Source of the DNA: JALONH01 sp046329235
GTDB taxonomy: Bacteria > Bacteroidota > Bacteroidia > Cytophagales > Cytophagaceae
Assembly (NCBI GenBank): GCA_046329235.1
Contig: JAXLVA010000001.1
Location: forward strand, 620,001 to 684,000
DNA: 64,000 nucleotides
Direction: 5' to 3'
The number at the start of each line of letters is the position of its first letter. Position 1 is the stretch's first letter. Below the pieces are notes generated by a model. That model was not told where the DNA came from and ran no database searches. It saw only the letters and a program-made list of their open reading frames with translations. Shown in pieces: positions 53,922 through 61,968 of the stretch. A program made the translations under genes and the position numbers.

Positions 53922-54306
53922 ATATCTCATCGTAGGCGGATATGCTGTTGGTTTCCATGGAAGACCCAGATATACGGGCGACATGGATTTTTGGATTGCC
54001 ACATCTAAAGAAAATGCACTTGCTATGAAAAGTTGCTTAGATGATTTTGGTTTTTCCTCCTTCAATATAAATGCTGCAGAGTTTGAAAAAGAAAATTTAG
54101 TACTTCAGTTAGGATACGAACCCGTGCGTATCGATATATTGACAACTTTAAGTGGTATTGAATTTAGCTCTTGTTACGAAAATAAAGTCTTAGCTGAAAT
54201 CGATGGTGTTGAGATTCCTTTTATACACCTCAATGATCTTCTGAAAAACAAACGCTCAACCGGTCGTTTTAAAGATTTAGGCGACGTAGAAAATTTGACA
54301 GAGTAA
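53863..54306 (+). CDS. AbiEii/DUF6036-like nucleotidyltransferase
   Basis: A 147-aa minimal nucleotidyltransferase. GGYAVGFHGRPRYTGDMDFW (25-44) holds the GG motif and the metal pair Asp40 and Asp42. The remaining RIDILTTLSGIEF supplies the third carboxylate. Relatives are toxin halves of abortive-infection or MNT-type toxin-antitoxin systems and modify tRNA or proteins. The paired upstream small gene makes a TA-like unit. Ordinary neighbours on both sides give no other clue. Confidence 0.75.
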   Translation: MILQPDFKEFIELLNSKKVKYLIVGGYAVGFHGRPRYTGDMDFWIATSKENALAMKSCLDDFGFSSFNINAAEFEKENLVLQLGYEPVRIDILTTLSGIEFSSCYENKVLAEIDGVEIPFIHLNDLLKNKRSTGRFKDLGDVENLTE

Positions 54307-54347
54307 CATTTCTATCAGTATCGTATAGTTCCACACAGCTTTAAGCC

Positions 54348-55181
54348 TTATGCTTTGAGCCTAAAACTCAGTAAGAAACTTCCTACAAACAACACACCGC
54401 TGACACTAGCAATAGCTCCTGAGATGGATACATCCCAAAAATGTGCCGCTATATAACCGCCTATCACCGATGCGGTAGCAAAGCCAATAGCAAGTAACAT
54501 CATGTTGCGTAAATGATGTGTTAAAAGGTACGCACTAGCAGCAGGTACCACTAAAAAGGCCACCACTAGAATAGCTCCTACGGATTCAAAGGCAGCTACG
54601 GTAGTGAAAGAAACCATACTCATCAATACATAATTCCACAATCCTACACTGATTCCAATGCCTGTGGCAAAGCCTGCATCAAAGGTGCTGATGCGGAAAT
54701 AAGGAAGGAACAATAAGAAGATAAGTAAGATGGCGGCGTTAACTACCAGCAATGGTAACATAGCCGATGGAATCGACAAACTTCCCAAATACATTCGATG
54801 TAAAGGAACATAAGTGATTTCTCCATACAACACACAGTCTTGATCTAAGTCGATGTTGCGTGCATAGTACGATATCAAAATAACTCCTAAAGCAAATAAG
54901 AAAGTAAAGACGATTCCAATAGAAGCATCTTCTTGAAGACGTAATTGTCGGTGTAGGAATTCAATGGCTACGGTAGTGAACACACCTGTAATACCTGCGC
55001 CTAACATCATAATCCAAGAATCGCGCGTGTCCATGAATAAATAAGCAATCACTATTCCCGGTAATACCGCATGGGAAATAGCATCGCCCACCATTACCAT
55101 CCGACGAAGGATTAACAAACTTCCGGTTAAGCTGCAAGGTATGGCTACCAATAAAGCGGTTAATATGATTTCAATGTTCAT
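54348..55181 (-). CDS. metal ABC transporter permease (TroD-like)
   Basis: A 277-aa ABC-3 family permease with about eight helices. MVGDAISHAVLPGIVIAYLF (about 30-49) is a family signature, and FESVGAILVVAFLVVPAASAYLL is another. It imports Mn, Zn or Fe as a heterodimer with the next gene, whose frame it overlaps by four bases. Confidence 0.88.
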   Translation of the reverse strand: MNIEIILTALLVAIPCSLTGSLLILRRMVMVGDAISHAVLPGIVIAYLFMDTRDSWIMMLGAGITGVFTTVAIEFLHRQLRLQEDASIGIVFTFLFALGVILISYYARNIDLDQDCVLYGEITYVPLHRMYLGSLSIPSAMLPLLVVNAAILLIFLLFLPYFRISTFDAGFATGIGISVGLWNYVLMSMVSFTTVAAFESVGAILVVAFLVVPAASAYLLTHHLRNMMLLAIGFATASVIGGYIAAHFWDVSISGAIASVSGVLFVGSFLLSFRLKA

Positions 55182-56065
55182 ACGGATTTTATCAGTTTAA
55201 ATCGTTGAACCAATAATCCTTTGGCACTTCCAAATAAGAAAGAGAAAAAGGCAATCATACTAATGGTGACTACAATCCACGGTCCCGTAGGCATAGCAGG
55301 ATAATAAAAGGATAATAAAGTTCCGGTAACAGATGCTAGTAAGTTAAATACTACCGCTAAGAACATCATCAATGGAAGTCGATGTGTCCAATACCTCGCT
55401 GCGGCAGCCGGAGTGATTAACATAGCCGACATTAACACAATGCCTACGGATTGAATTCCAATGACGATAGATACAACCGTTAATGCCGTCAATACTTGTT
55501 GTAATAATTGTACCGGCATTCCTATGCTTTTAGCAAAAGAAACATCGAAACTGATGAATGTAAAACTGCGATAGAAGAATAAAATACTTACAATCACAAC
55601 AAATGTTACGCTAAAGTAGAAGGGTAAATCGGACGCTAATAAGGCAGCCGCTTTACCTAATAGAAAGCTGTCTAATCCGCTTTGATTACCGTTGCCATGG
55701 TGTTGAATGTAGGAAAGTAACACTACTCCAAAGGCAAAGAAGACGGATAATACAATGGCAATTGCCGCATCTTGTTTCAGTTTAGTCTTGTTAGTAATCA
55801 AGTCGACACAAATCAGCGATAACCATCCGGAAACAAAGGCTCCCGGTAGTAATACCCACATATTTTTTACTCCCATCAATAAGAAAGCAAAACAGATACC
55901 CGGTAAGATAGCGTGTGACACGGCATCTCCGGTTAAGCTTCTTTTTTGTAAGTAGGCAAACGTTCCTATCAATGCCGCAGCACTATTGAGTAAAAAAGTA
56001 CTCAATAACACGGTGCGCACATTGGCATCAGCCAGTAGGGACGATATCGTATTTACTATTATCAC
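55178..56065 (-). CDS. metal ABC transporter permease (TroC-like)
   Basis: A 295-aa ABC-3 permease, paralogous to its neighbour. SLTGDAVSHAILPGICFAFLL and QSVGIVLMSAMLITPAAAARYW are the matching signatures. It directly follows the ATPase gene (adjacent bases). Two permeases, an ATPase, a binding protein and a regulator match the tro/sit gene set. Confidence 0.88.
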   Translation of the reverse strand: MIIVNTISSLLADANVRTVLLSTFLLNSAAALIGTFAYLQKRSLTGDAVSHAILPGICFAFLLMGVKNMWVLLPGAFVSGWLSLICVDLITNKTKLKQDAAIAIVLSVFFAFGVVLLSYIQHHGNGNQSGLDSFLLGKAAALLASDLPFYFSVTFVVIVSILFFYRSFTFISFDVSFAKSIGMPVQLLQQVLTALTVVSIVIGIQSVGIVLMSAMLITPAAAARYWTHRLPLMMFLAVVFNLLASVTGTLLSFYYPAMPTGPWIVVTISMIAFFSFLFGSAKGLLVQRFKLIKSV

Positions 56066-56785
56066 TTACAAAATAGGAGCAAGGGTACGTTGATAGGTCG
56101 TATTTAAATTCTCTGTGGTGAATACGGTTGACATAGGACCGTAGGCAATCAATGTTTTGTTGAGTAACAAAACCGTTTCAAAGTATTCTTTGATTGTATT
56201 TAAGTCGTGATGCACTACCAAGATGGTTTTACCTTCACGGTGTAATTGCTTTAATACTTCTACAATGGTTTTCTCCGTAGCGGCATCTACACCGGCAAAG
56301 GGTTCATCCATAAAATAGACTTGCGCTTCTTGAGCTAAAGCTCTCGCTAAGAACACACGTTGTTGTTGCCCTCCGGAAAGTTGAGCGATTTGTCGGTTAG
56401 AGAAGTCTTGTAAATTAACTTTTTCTAAACACGTACGTGCGATAGTGTAATCGCTTTCACGGTAACGTTTCAGCCAATTTAAATGCGGATAACGCCCCAT
56501 TAGCACAACGTCTAATACGGTAGCAGGGAAGTCCCAGTCCACGGATTCACGCTGAGGAACATAAGCGATTTGAGAGCGTACATCGTTGATGTCTTTACCA
56601 TCAAAGGTTACTTGACCGGATGCTTTAGGAATGATACTTAAGATACTTTTTATCAAAGTAGATTTACCTGCACCGTTAGGGCCTACAATAGCTCCTAAGG
56701 TGGCATCGTCTAAGGTAAAGTGGATGTTATCTAAGATTTTAGCTTCTTGATAACGAACGGATAAATCATTTACAATAATTTTCAT
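56066..56785 (-). CDS. metal ABC transporter ATP-binding protein (TroB-like)
   Basis: A 239-aa ATPase with Walker A GPNGAGKST (35-43), signature LSGGQQQRVFLARAL, Walker B VYFMDEPFAGVD and the switch His in VVHHDL. It energises the two permeases downstream. It follows the binding-protein gene by one base. Confidence 0.9.
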   Translation of the reverse strand: MKIIVNDLSVRYQEAKILDNIHFTLDDATLGAIVGPNGAGKSTLIKSILSIIPKASGQVTFDGKDINDVRSQIAYVPQRESVDWDFPATVLDVVLMGRYPHLNWLKRYRESDYTIARTCLEKVNLQDFSNRQIAQLSGGQQQRVFLARALAQEAQVYFMDEPFAGVDAATEKTIVEVLKQLHREGKTILVVHHDLNTIKEYFETVLLLNKTLIAYGPMSTVFTTENLNTTYQRTLAPIL

Positions 56786-56786
56786 A

Positions 56787-57710
56787 CTACTTCAACGCTT
56801 GACTTATCGTTTGTACATTTTTTCGCACCATGCCTATGTAAGTTCCTTCCTCCGTTCCGGCGGCACCCATAGCATCGGAGTAGAGCGCTCCGCCGATAAC
56901 GACTTGATGACCTTTGGCCATACAGCCTTCGACAACCGCTTTAATGGATTGTTCCGAAACAGATGTTTCTACAAACACCGCTTTGATTTTTCGATCACAA
57001 ATAAAGTTGACCAAGTTGCTCACTTCGTTTAACCCGAAATCCGATACCGTAGAGATACCTTGTAATCCGCGCACTTCAATGTGATACGCTCTTCCGAAAT
57101 AACCGAAGGCATCATGCGCAGTAATCAATACACGTTGCGACATAGGAATACTGTCGATACGAGCTTTGGTCTCATCGTGTAAGGATTGTAAACGTGTTTG
57201 GTAGGCAGTGTAACGCGCTTGGATATACGCGCTGTCTTCCGGAAAACGTTGAGTTAAATACTTGGTTAATCCTTGTAAGGATTGATTCCATAAGGCTACA
57301 TCAAACCAAATGTGTGGATCATAGATTTGTGCCGCACTATCCAGCATTCGTAATTGAGCGTTCGAGATGCCGTTGGACAGAGCATATACTTTGTTCTTAT
57401 CTTTTTCTAGTTGATGTAACACTTCCGACATTTTACCTTCTAAGTGTAAACCATTATAGACGATTAAGTCGGCATCGGTTAAGCGTTTTAAATCACCTTC
57501 CGTGGCTTTATATAAATGTGGATCTACACCGGGACCCATCAAGGCGATGACTTCGGCGGAGTCGCCCATGATTTCTTTCACCGCATCCGCAATCATACCG
57601 GTAGTGGTCACAATCACCGGACGACCTTGTTTCTTTGTGCTCGTAGACTCACACGCTACCAGACTGAACAGCAAACAGCACCAAGCAACAATACTATATT
57701 TAGTGTACAT
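56787..57710 (-). CDS. metal ABC transporter solute-binding lipoprotein (TroA-like)
   Basis: A 307-aa cluster A-I binding protein with a lipobox (LFSLVAC, Cys20). Metal ligands are visible as His in MGPGVDPHLYKATEGD (about 62), DPHIWFDVALWNQ (about 132), LITAHDAFGYFGR (about 199) and an Asp in GGALYSDAMG (about 279). Zn or Mn specificity cannot be told from sequence. The start overlaps the regulator stop by 11 bases, so translation is coupled. Confidence 0.9.
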   Translation of the reverse strand: MYTKYSIVAWCCLLFSLVACESTSTKKQGRPVIVTTTGMIADAVKEIMGDSAEVIALMGPGVDPHLYKATEGDLKRLTDADLIVYNGLHLEGKMSEVLHQLEKDKNKVYALSNGISNAQLRMLDSAAQIYDPHIWFDVALWNQSLQGLTKYLTQRFPEDSAYIQARYTAYQTRLQSLHDETKARIDSIPMSQRVLITAHDAFGYFGRAYHIEVRGLQGISTVSDFGLNEVSNLVNFICDRKIKAVFVETSVSEQSIKAVVEGCMAKGHQVVIGGALYSDAMGAAGTEEGTYIGMVRKNVQTISQALK

Positions 57711-58353
57711 ATAAGTTTTTCGCTACCTCTTGAGAGATCACTACTTTTTTCTTTCCGTTTAACAACAACTCTAAAGAACCATCAAACTCTACTTTTTCCG
57801 TCACTACTATTTTACAACCCGGACAAATAGTTAATTTATCTAGGTACTGTAAAAAGACCGTAGAGGTATCTTCTAAGGCGATGATCGTGCCGCTGAATTC
57901 GGCAGGTACATCGGATAATAATATTTTCTTACGCGGTTTGATTTCTCCCTTTTGATCGGGGATAGGATCACCGTGTGGATCAAAGGCAGGGTAGTCTAAG
58001 AAGGCATCCAAGCGATCAATTAAGATGGGAGATTGAATGTGCTCCAGCTGTTCCGCCATTTCATGCACTTCATCCCAGTTGAATTTCAATTTTTCTACTA
58101 GAAATACTTCCCATAAACGATGCTTGCGAATGACTTGCAAGGCTTCTTTACGACCTTTGCGCGTCAGCGATACACCTTGGTATTTTACATAGTTCACCAT
58201 CGACTTATCCGCCAGTTTGCGCAGCATGTCGGTCACAGAAGCAGGCTTTGTTTGAATCGATTCTGCAATGCTATTCGTCGACACATCACGATGGTCGTCG
58301 CCGGAAAGGTGATAGATGGCTTTTAAATAATTTTCTTCCGTATAAGTTAACAT
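57700..58353 (-). CDS. DtxR/MntR-family metal-dependent repressor
   Basis: A 217-aa regulator: winged HTH (STNSIAESIQTKPASVTDMLRKLADKSMVNYV, residues 26-56, in pieces) with the DtxR-type recognition helix KPASVTDMLRKL, a helical dimer domain with metal ligands in WEVFLVEKLKFNWDEVHEMAEQLEH, and a C-terminal FeoA-like SH3 domain. It senses Mn or Fe and should repress the transporter operon it leads. A palindromic operator lies 41 bases upstream. Confidence 0.9.
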   Translation of the reverse strand: MLTYTEENYLKAIYHLSGDDHRDVSTNSIAESIQTKPASVTDMLRKLADKSMVNYVKYQGVSLTRKGRKEALQVIRKHRLWEVFLVEKLKFNWDEVHEMAEQLEHIQSPILIDRLDAFLDYPAFDPHGDPIPDQKGEIKPRKKILLSDVPAEFSGTIIALEDTSTVFLQYLDKLTICPGCKIVVTEKVEFDGSLELLLNGKKKVVISQEVAKNLYVH

Positions 58354-58393
58354 GGGAAGTGGAATTAATTTTTAAGATATACAAAAATAAAAA

Positions 58394-58409
58394 TTTAGAT
58401 TCATCTAAA
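58394..58409 (-). promoter_or_regulatory. operator of the metal-transport operon
   Basis: A palindrome TTTAGAT-TC-ATCTAAA with 7-bp perfect arms, of the DtxR/MntR box type, 41 bases upstream of the regulator start on the minus strand. It is the only such palindrome seen in this intergenic region and fits autoregulation by Mn or Fe. Confidence 0.65.
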
Positions 58410-58526
58410 AAAGTTTTTTCGAAGGTTTAATGAGTTGTTTGGGTTGAAAATTAGGTTTTTAGGGAGAGTTGCTAGGTGGTTTTTGCCTAAAAAATGCAGT
58501 TTGGGTGGTTGTGAGTTCCGTTAAGG

Positions 58527-58643
58527 AACAGGGCTTGGCGATGTGGCGGATTAATTGCACAACACTGTCAAGTTGCTGTAATGTTTATTAAATGCACCAA
58601 CGTTCATATACCCACTTCGCCCGCCATATTGCCAAGGTGCTGT
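58527..58643 (+). repeat. attC-like large imperfect palindrome split by the intron
   Basis: The left arm (58527-58549) begins AACAG and contains CTTGGCGATGTGGCGG. The right arm (58621-58643) is CCGCCATATTGCCAAGG then TGCTGT and continues, after the intron, with TAGGC at 61746. Rejoined, it reads GCTGTTAGGC, i.e. GTTRRRY. About 20 pairs form between the arms, two as G-U, around a 71-base loop. AAC and GTT at the outer ends match integron attC core sites in position. It may instead be a dispersed palindromic repeat. The preceding bases 58431-58526 hold only a small hairpin (GTTCC-GTTAA-GGAAC). Confidence 0.5.
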
Positions 58644-60203
58644 GTGTGCCTGGAATGGTCATTCGTCCCTTCAGACACACTCTTGAAATTAATGGAAAAT
58701 TAGGACAGATTCAAGTCTTATTATCCACGGTTTAAGAGTGTTGAAGAATGGTTTACTGGTAAGGTGCAAGTCCTTATGTGGTGGAGTTAAGAATATAAAT
58801 CACTAGCAAGTCGCAAGTTGGTTTGAAGTGATTCAAGCAATGAAGTAAGCGAGTCTGCGAATGTTGGTTCCTACGTACAGAAACTGTATACAGAGGCTAT
58901 TATGAGTGGTCAAAGTCGCACAGCAGACTAACGGCTATAACTCAACTTGTAGTAGTAGATACAGAGGATATCAACAGAAAGCGAATGTCCTTACCCGGGG
59001 AGGTCTTCTGATTACGAGCTAATCAAGAAGAAGTCAGCAGAGGTCATAGTAGTGAATAACAAACGAGCCAATGGAAAGATTGGAGGTCTCAGGAGTTCAT
59101 GAAGGACTAAACGTTAAACGGTTTTAATTCGATAAGGAGTCATCGCACAGCCTTATCTTAAGCGAACCAAGGAAAGAAAAGCAGATGATTGAAAAAGTAG
59201 TAAACAATAAGAACATGCTAAAAGCAATACGCCAGACGGTCTCTAATAAAGGGGCATCAGGTGTAGATGGTATGTCGGTCAGGGAACTGAAAGACTACTA
59301 TGTAAAGCATAAATCTTTGTTATTAAATTCTATTGTTAATCATCGGTACGTAGCACAAGCCATTCGAGGAGTAGAGATACCTAAATCGAATGGGAAGACT
59401 AGATTACTCGGTGTACCTACGGTGGTAGACCGTATGTTGCAACAAGCAGTAGGGCAAGTCATAGCACCATACTTTGAATTAGAATTTAAAGAGTATAGCT
59501 ATGGTTTTAGACCTAAACGCAATGCACACCAAGCCATTCAACAATCACAGAAGTTTATTCACGAAGGCTATAGATATATTGTAGATATAGACCTAAAGAA
59601 TTTCTTCGACGAAGTAGACCATAGGATACTCCTTCAACTTGTCTACCGAAAGCTAAAATGCCCTACCACACTACGCCTAATACGTCTTTGGCTAAGAGCA
59701 CCAATTTTAATAAATGGGAAACTGACCAAACGCATGAAAGGTATTCCTCAGGGCTCTCCGCTAAGTCCGTTACTATCCAATATCATGCTACATGAATTGG
59801 ATTGCTTCTTGGAATGGAAGAAGGAAAAGTATGTACGCTACGCCGACGACTTTAGTATATTCACTAAAGGTAGAGGTCGTGCTCAACAGATAGGTAATCA
59901 GGTTTATCTTTTCCTAAAGAACAAACTTAAGCTGACTATCAACAGAGATAAAAGTGGTATACGTAGACCTTCCCAATTTGAACTACTCGGACATGGTTTT
60001 GTGTCAAGCTTTGAGAAAGGTGCAAAAGGCAAATTTCAATTGGTGGTAAGTGAAAAGAGTATAGCAAAGTTGAAACGCGAGTTGAAAATGATTACCCGCA
60101 AAACGAGTCCAATGAGTTTCGACGAACGGATACAAAAACTTAAACTTCTACAGCGTGTAACCCTCCCGAAATTAGGACAAGGTAATAATAGAATAGTTCT
60201 AGT

Positions 60204-60986
60204 TTAAATACAATTATTCATTTCAATATATTTTTTAGGAGTAAGTCCATTTAGAGATTCATGAGGTCTATTGTTGTTATAATCTTCCATCCACTGTTGA
60301 GATAAAGATTGTACTTGTCTTATATCTTCAAACAAATAAGCATCTAGTACTTCTTCTCTAAAGCTTCTATTAAAACGTTCAATAAAGCCATTTTGCATAG
60401 GTCTGCCCGGTTGGATATACTTCACGTCAATTCCTTTGTTAAAACACCAGTCTTTAAATGTGCCGGAGATAAATTCAGGGCCATTGTCTACTCTTATCTG
60501 AGTTGGTGACCCTTTCCAATCAACTAATTCATCTAGTATCCTTGTAACTCTTTGCGAAGGCATAGAGCTTGCTGCTTCTATACAAATAGCTTCTCTATTA
60601 TAATCATCTATCACATTTAATACTCTTACTTTTCGACCTGTTACTAAGGAGTCGCTCATGAAATCCATTGACCAACTCTTATTGTAAGTCATAGGCACTG
60701 TTAATGATTCTTTTACTCGTTTAGGGATTCTTCTTTTGGTTTTTCTTCGAATGTTTAGTTTCATTAAGCAGTAAACTCTTCTAACACGCTTGTAATTCCA
60801 TCTAAGACCTTCTAGCCTAATCATGTCATAATACTTGTCACAACCACGTGTTGGATACTTAGAAGACAGCTCTGTAAGTTTATCTATGACCTCTCTATCG
60901 TCTTTTACTGAACGGTAATAGTAAACAGACCTTTGAAGTGATAAAATGTGACAGGCCTTCTTCAAACTTAATTGATGAGCAGACAC
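60204..60986 (-). CDS. IS3-family transposase OrfB, DDE integrase
   Basis: A 260-aa integrase-core transposase. The DDE triad is seen as Asp in SMDFMSDS, Asp in RVDNGPEF and Glu in GFIERFNRSFREEV, with an HTH_21-like N-terminus. The separate frame begins with a GTG, but in this group it is normally made as an OrfAB fusion by -1 frameshifting. No inactivating change is visible. Confidence 0.93.
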   Translation of the reverse strand: MSAHQLSLKKACHILSLQRSVYYYRSVKDDREVIDKLTELSSKYPTRGCDKYYDMIRLEGLRWNYKRVRRVYCLMKLNIRRKTKRRIPKRVKESLTVPMTYNKSWSMDFMSDSLVTGRKVRVLNVIDDYNREAICIEAASSMPSQRVTRILDELVDWKGSPTQIRVDNGPEFISGTFKDWCFNKGIDVKYIQPGRPMQNGFIERFNRSFREEVLDAYLFEDIRQVQSLSQQWMEDYNNNRPHESLNGLTPKKYIEMNNCI

Positions 60987-61021
60987 TATGTAGTCGACTC
61001 CTTCCTTAAGCTGATTGGGCC

Positions 61022-61288
61022 TTAGAACTTTTTTGTGAGTACATCTTTTAAAATCTTGTGATCTAAGGCTAAATCTGCATACATGGCTTTTAGCTTACGA
61101 TTTTCTTCTTCTAGCTCTTTTAATCGCTTGAGTTCGTTGCTTTCCATTCCGCCATACTTCTTTCGCCAGTTATACAACGTTGCCTTATTAATGCCTAATT
61201 CACGGCATAAATCCTCCGTGCTTTTACCAGATTCATGCTCCTTTAGAGCTTTTATAATCTGTGTTTCACTGTATCTGCTCTTTCTCAT
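61022..61288 (-). CDS. IS3-family transposase OrfA, helix-turn-helix
   Basis: An 88-aa HTH_Tnp_1 protein: MRKSRYSETQIIKALKEHES, ELGINKATLYNWRKKYGGME, then a leucine-zipper stretch (LKELEEENRKLKAMYADLAL) ending in DHKILKDVLTKKF. It binds the terminal repeats and supplies the N-terminus of the OrfAB transposase. Confidence 0.93.
   Translation of the reverse strand: MRKSRYSETQIIKALKEHESGKSTEDLCRELGINKATLYNWRKKYGGMESNELKRLKELEEENRKLKAMYADLALDHKILKDVLTKKF
61028..61034 (-). other. -1 frameshift slippery heptamer A-AAA-AAG
   Basis: On the minus strand the last codons of OrfA read ACA AAA AAG TTC TAA; slipping back one base at AAAAAAG enters the OrfB frame (GTT CTA AGG). This is the usual IS3 fusion signal. 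Confidence 0.8.
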
Positions 61289-61663
61289 AGTCAGTTTAAT
61301 TTACAAAATTTGTCTAATTTTAAACTGTCCTAGTTTCGGGGAGGGTTACAAGCGAGGTTGGCTGAACTATTTTTGCTTGGCGAATATGGCAAGCAAACTT
61401 CAACGTATAGATGCGTGGGTTCGTAACCGTTTAAGATATTGCATTTGGACCGACTGGAAAAAGCCAGAACGTAAGCGGAAGAACCTAGTGCGCTTGGGTG
61501 TTCCGTACGGGAAAGCGTATGCATTTAGTAGAACAAGAAAGGGAGGCTGGGCAATAGCGCAGAGTCCAATTCTGACGACTACTATAACGCTAGACCGCTT
61601 AAGAAAACGAGGGTATGAAAGTTTAGAGAGCTATTATCAAAAAGTAAGTCCTATGTTTAACGA

Positions 61664-61745
61664 ACCGCTGTATACGTGAACCGTACGTACAGTGGTGTGA
61701 GAGGCGCACTCCGCTAGAATTCACTAGCGGAGCCGTCTACTCGAT
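61664..61745 (+). ncRNA. group II intron domain V and VI
   Basis: Domain V runs about 61664-61697: ACCGCTGTATACG pairs with CGTACGTACAGTGGT around a TGAA loop. A domain VI hairpin (CTCCGCTAG / CTAGCGGAG, 61709-61732) follows, then GTCTACTCGAT. The RT stop codon lies inside domain V. Confidence 0.8.
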
Positions 61746-61968
61746 TAGGCAATCGTTGCTTTTGTCCTGCTTTGTCTGTCCGGTCATTTTCCATTCTTGT
61801 CTACCTGTCTTTAAAAGTGCGGTGGGAGAGATTTTTATTTGATTTTTCTCTGTCCGTGCGTCTGCTTTTGGCATATCTTTTTGTTTGTGTGTTGGCTTAG
61901 CTCTTTTGCCCCGCAGGAACGAGGAGGCAAATGTGCTAAATGTGTGTCGGGACAAAAATTATGCATGC
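61746..61968. other. non-coding flank between intron and HEPN gene
   Basis: No convincing gene. The right half of the split palindrome (TAGGC) starts it. On the minus strand a 72-codon frame without a domain runs through it (61737-61955); I judge it chance. The segment is richer in GC than the gene beside it and lies in the place where a gene-cassette tail would be. Confidence 0.5.

Larger units (their letters stand above)
60156..61350 (-). mobile_element. IS3-family (IS407-like) insertion sequence, 1195 bp
   Basis: The ends are inverted repeats: TGTAACCCTCCC-GAAATTAGG on the left and TGTAACCCTCCCCGAAACTAGG on the right, differing by one inserted C and one base. A 4-bp target duplication AGCG flanks it (60152-60155 and 61351-61354), the size known for the IS407 group. 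Two overlapping transposase frames with a slippery heptamer are present. It looks complete and recent. Confidence 0.93.
59185..61679 (+). pseudogene. ltrA: group II intron reverse transcriptase/maturase, split by an IS
   Basis: The intron-encoded protein should mediate splicing and reverse transcription. Part one (59185-60155) has RT motifs: GASGVDGMSV, GFRPKRNAHQAI, VDIDLKNFFDEVDH, GIPQGSPLSPLLSN and YADD at 219-222. Removing the IS and one copy of AGCG joins codon 324 as CG plus A (61355) and continues in frame as GGT TGG CTG to a TGA at 61677-61679. The restored protein would have 431 aa with a maturase (X) tail and no HNH endonuclease. As it stands the frame ends inside the IS at 60207, so the protein is probably inactive. 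Confidence 0.88.
58644..61745 (+). mobile_element. group II intron, interrupted by an IS3-family element
   Basis: A self-splicing retroelement. The inferred 5' end GTGTGCC (58644) fits the GUGYG consensus. A long structured region with no gene (58644-59184, domains I-III) precedes the reverse transcriptase gene. At the 3' end, domain V and VI hairpins lie at about 61664-61745, ending CTACTCGAT. Without the 1195-bp insertion plus one copy of its 4-bp duplication the intron is about 1.9 kb. Boundaries were chosen so that the rejoined exons give GCTGT-TAGGC; they could shift by one or two bases. Confidence 0.8.

Noticed and set aside
57194..57550. A 118-codon plus-strand frame inside the metal-binding lipoprotein gene
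   Set aside because: Antisense shadow of a well-supported gene; no known domain.
58691..58704. AAATTAGGACA in the intron 5' region, also found in the IS left end
   Set aside because: Only eleven bases match and no other IS sequence is beside it; probably coincidence.
61083..61679. A 198-codon plus-strand frame spanning the right end of the IS and the intron
   Set aside because: Its first 90 codons read the transposase OrfA gene backwards. Only the last part is real, as the 3' piece of the split reverse transcriptase, which is annotated under the pseudogene.
61737..61955. A 72-codon minus-strand frame in the intron 3' flank
   Set aside because: No start context, no domain, biased composition; the region fits a non-coding cassette tail better.
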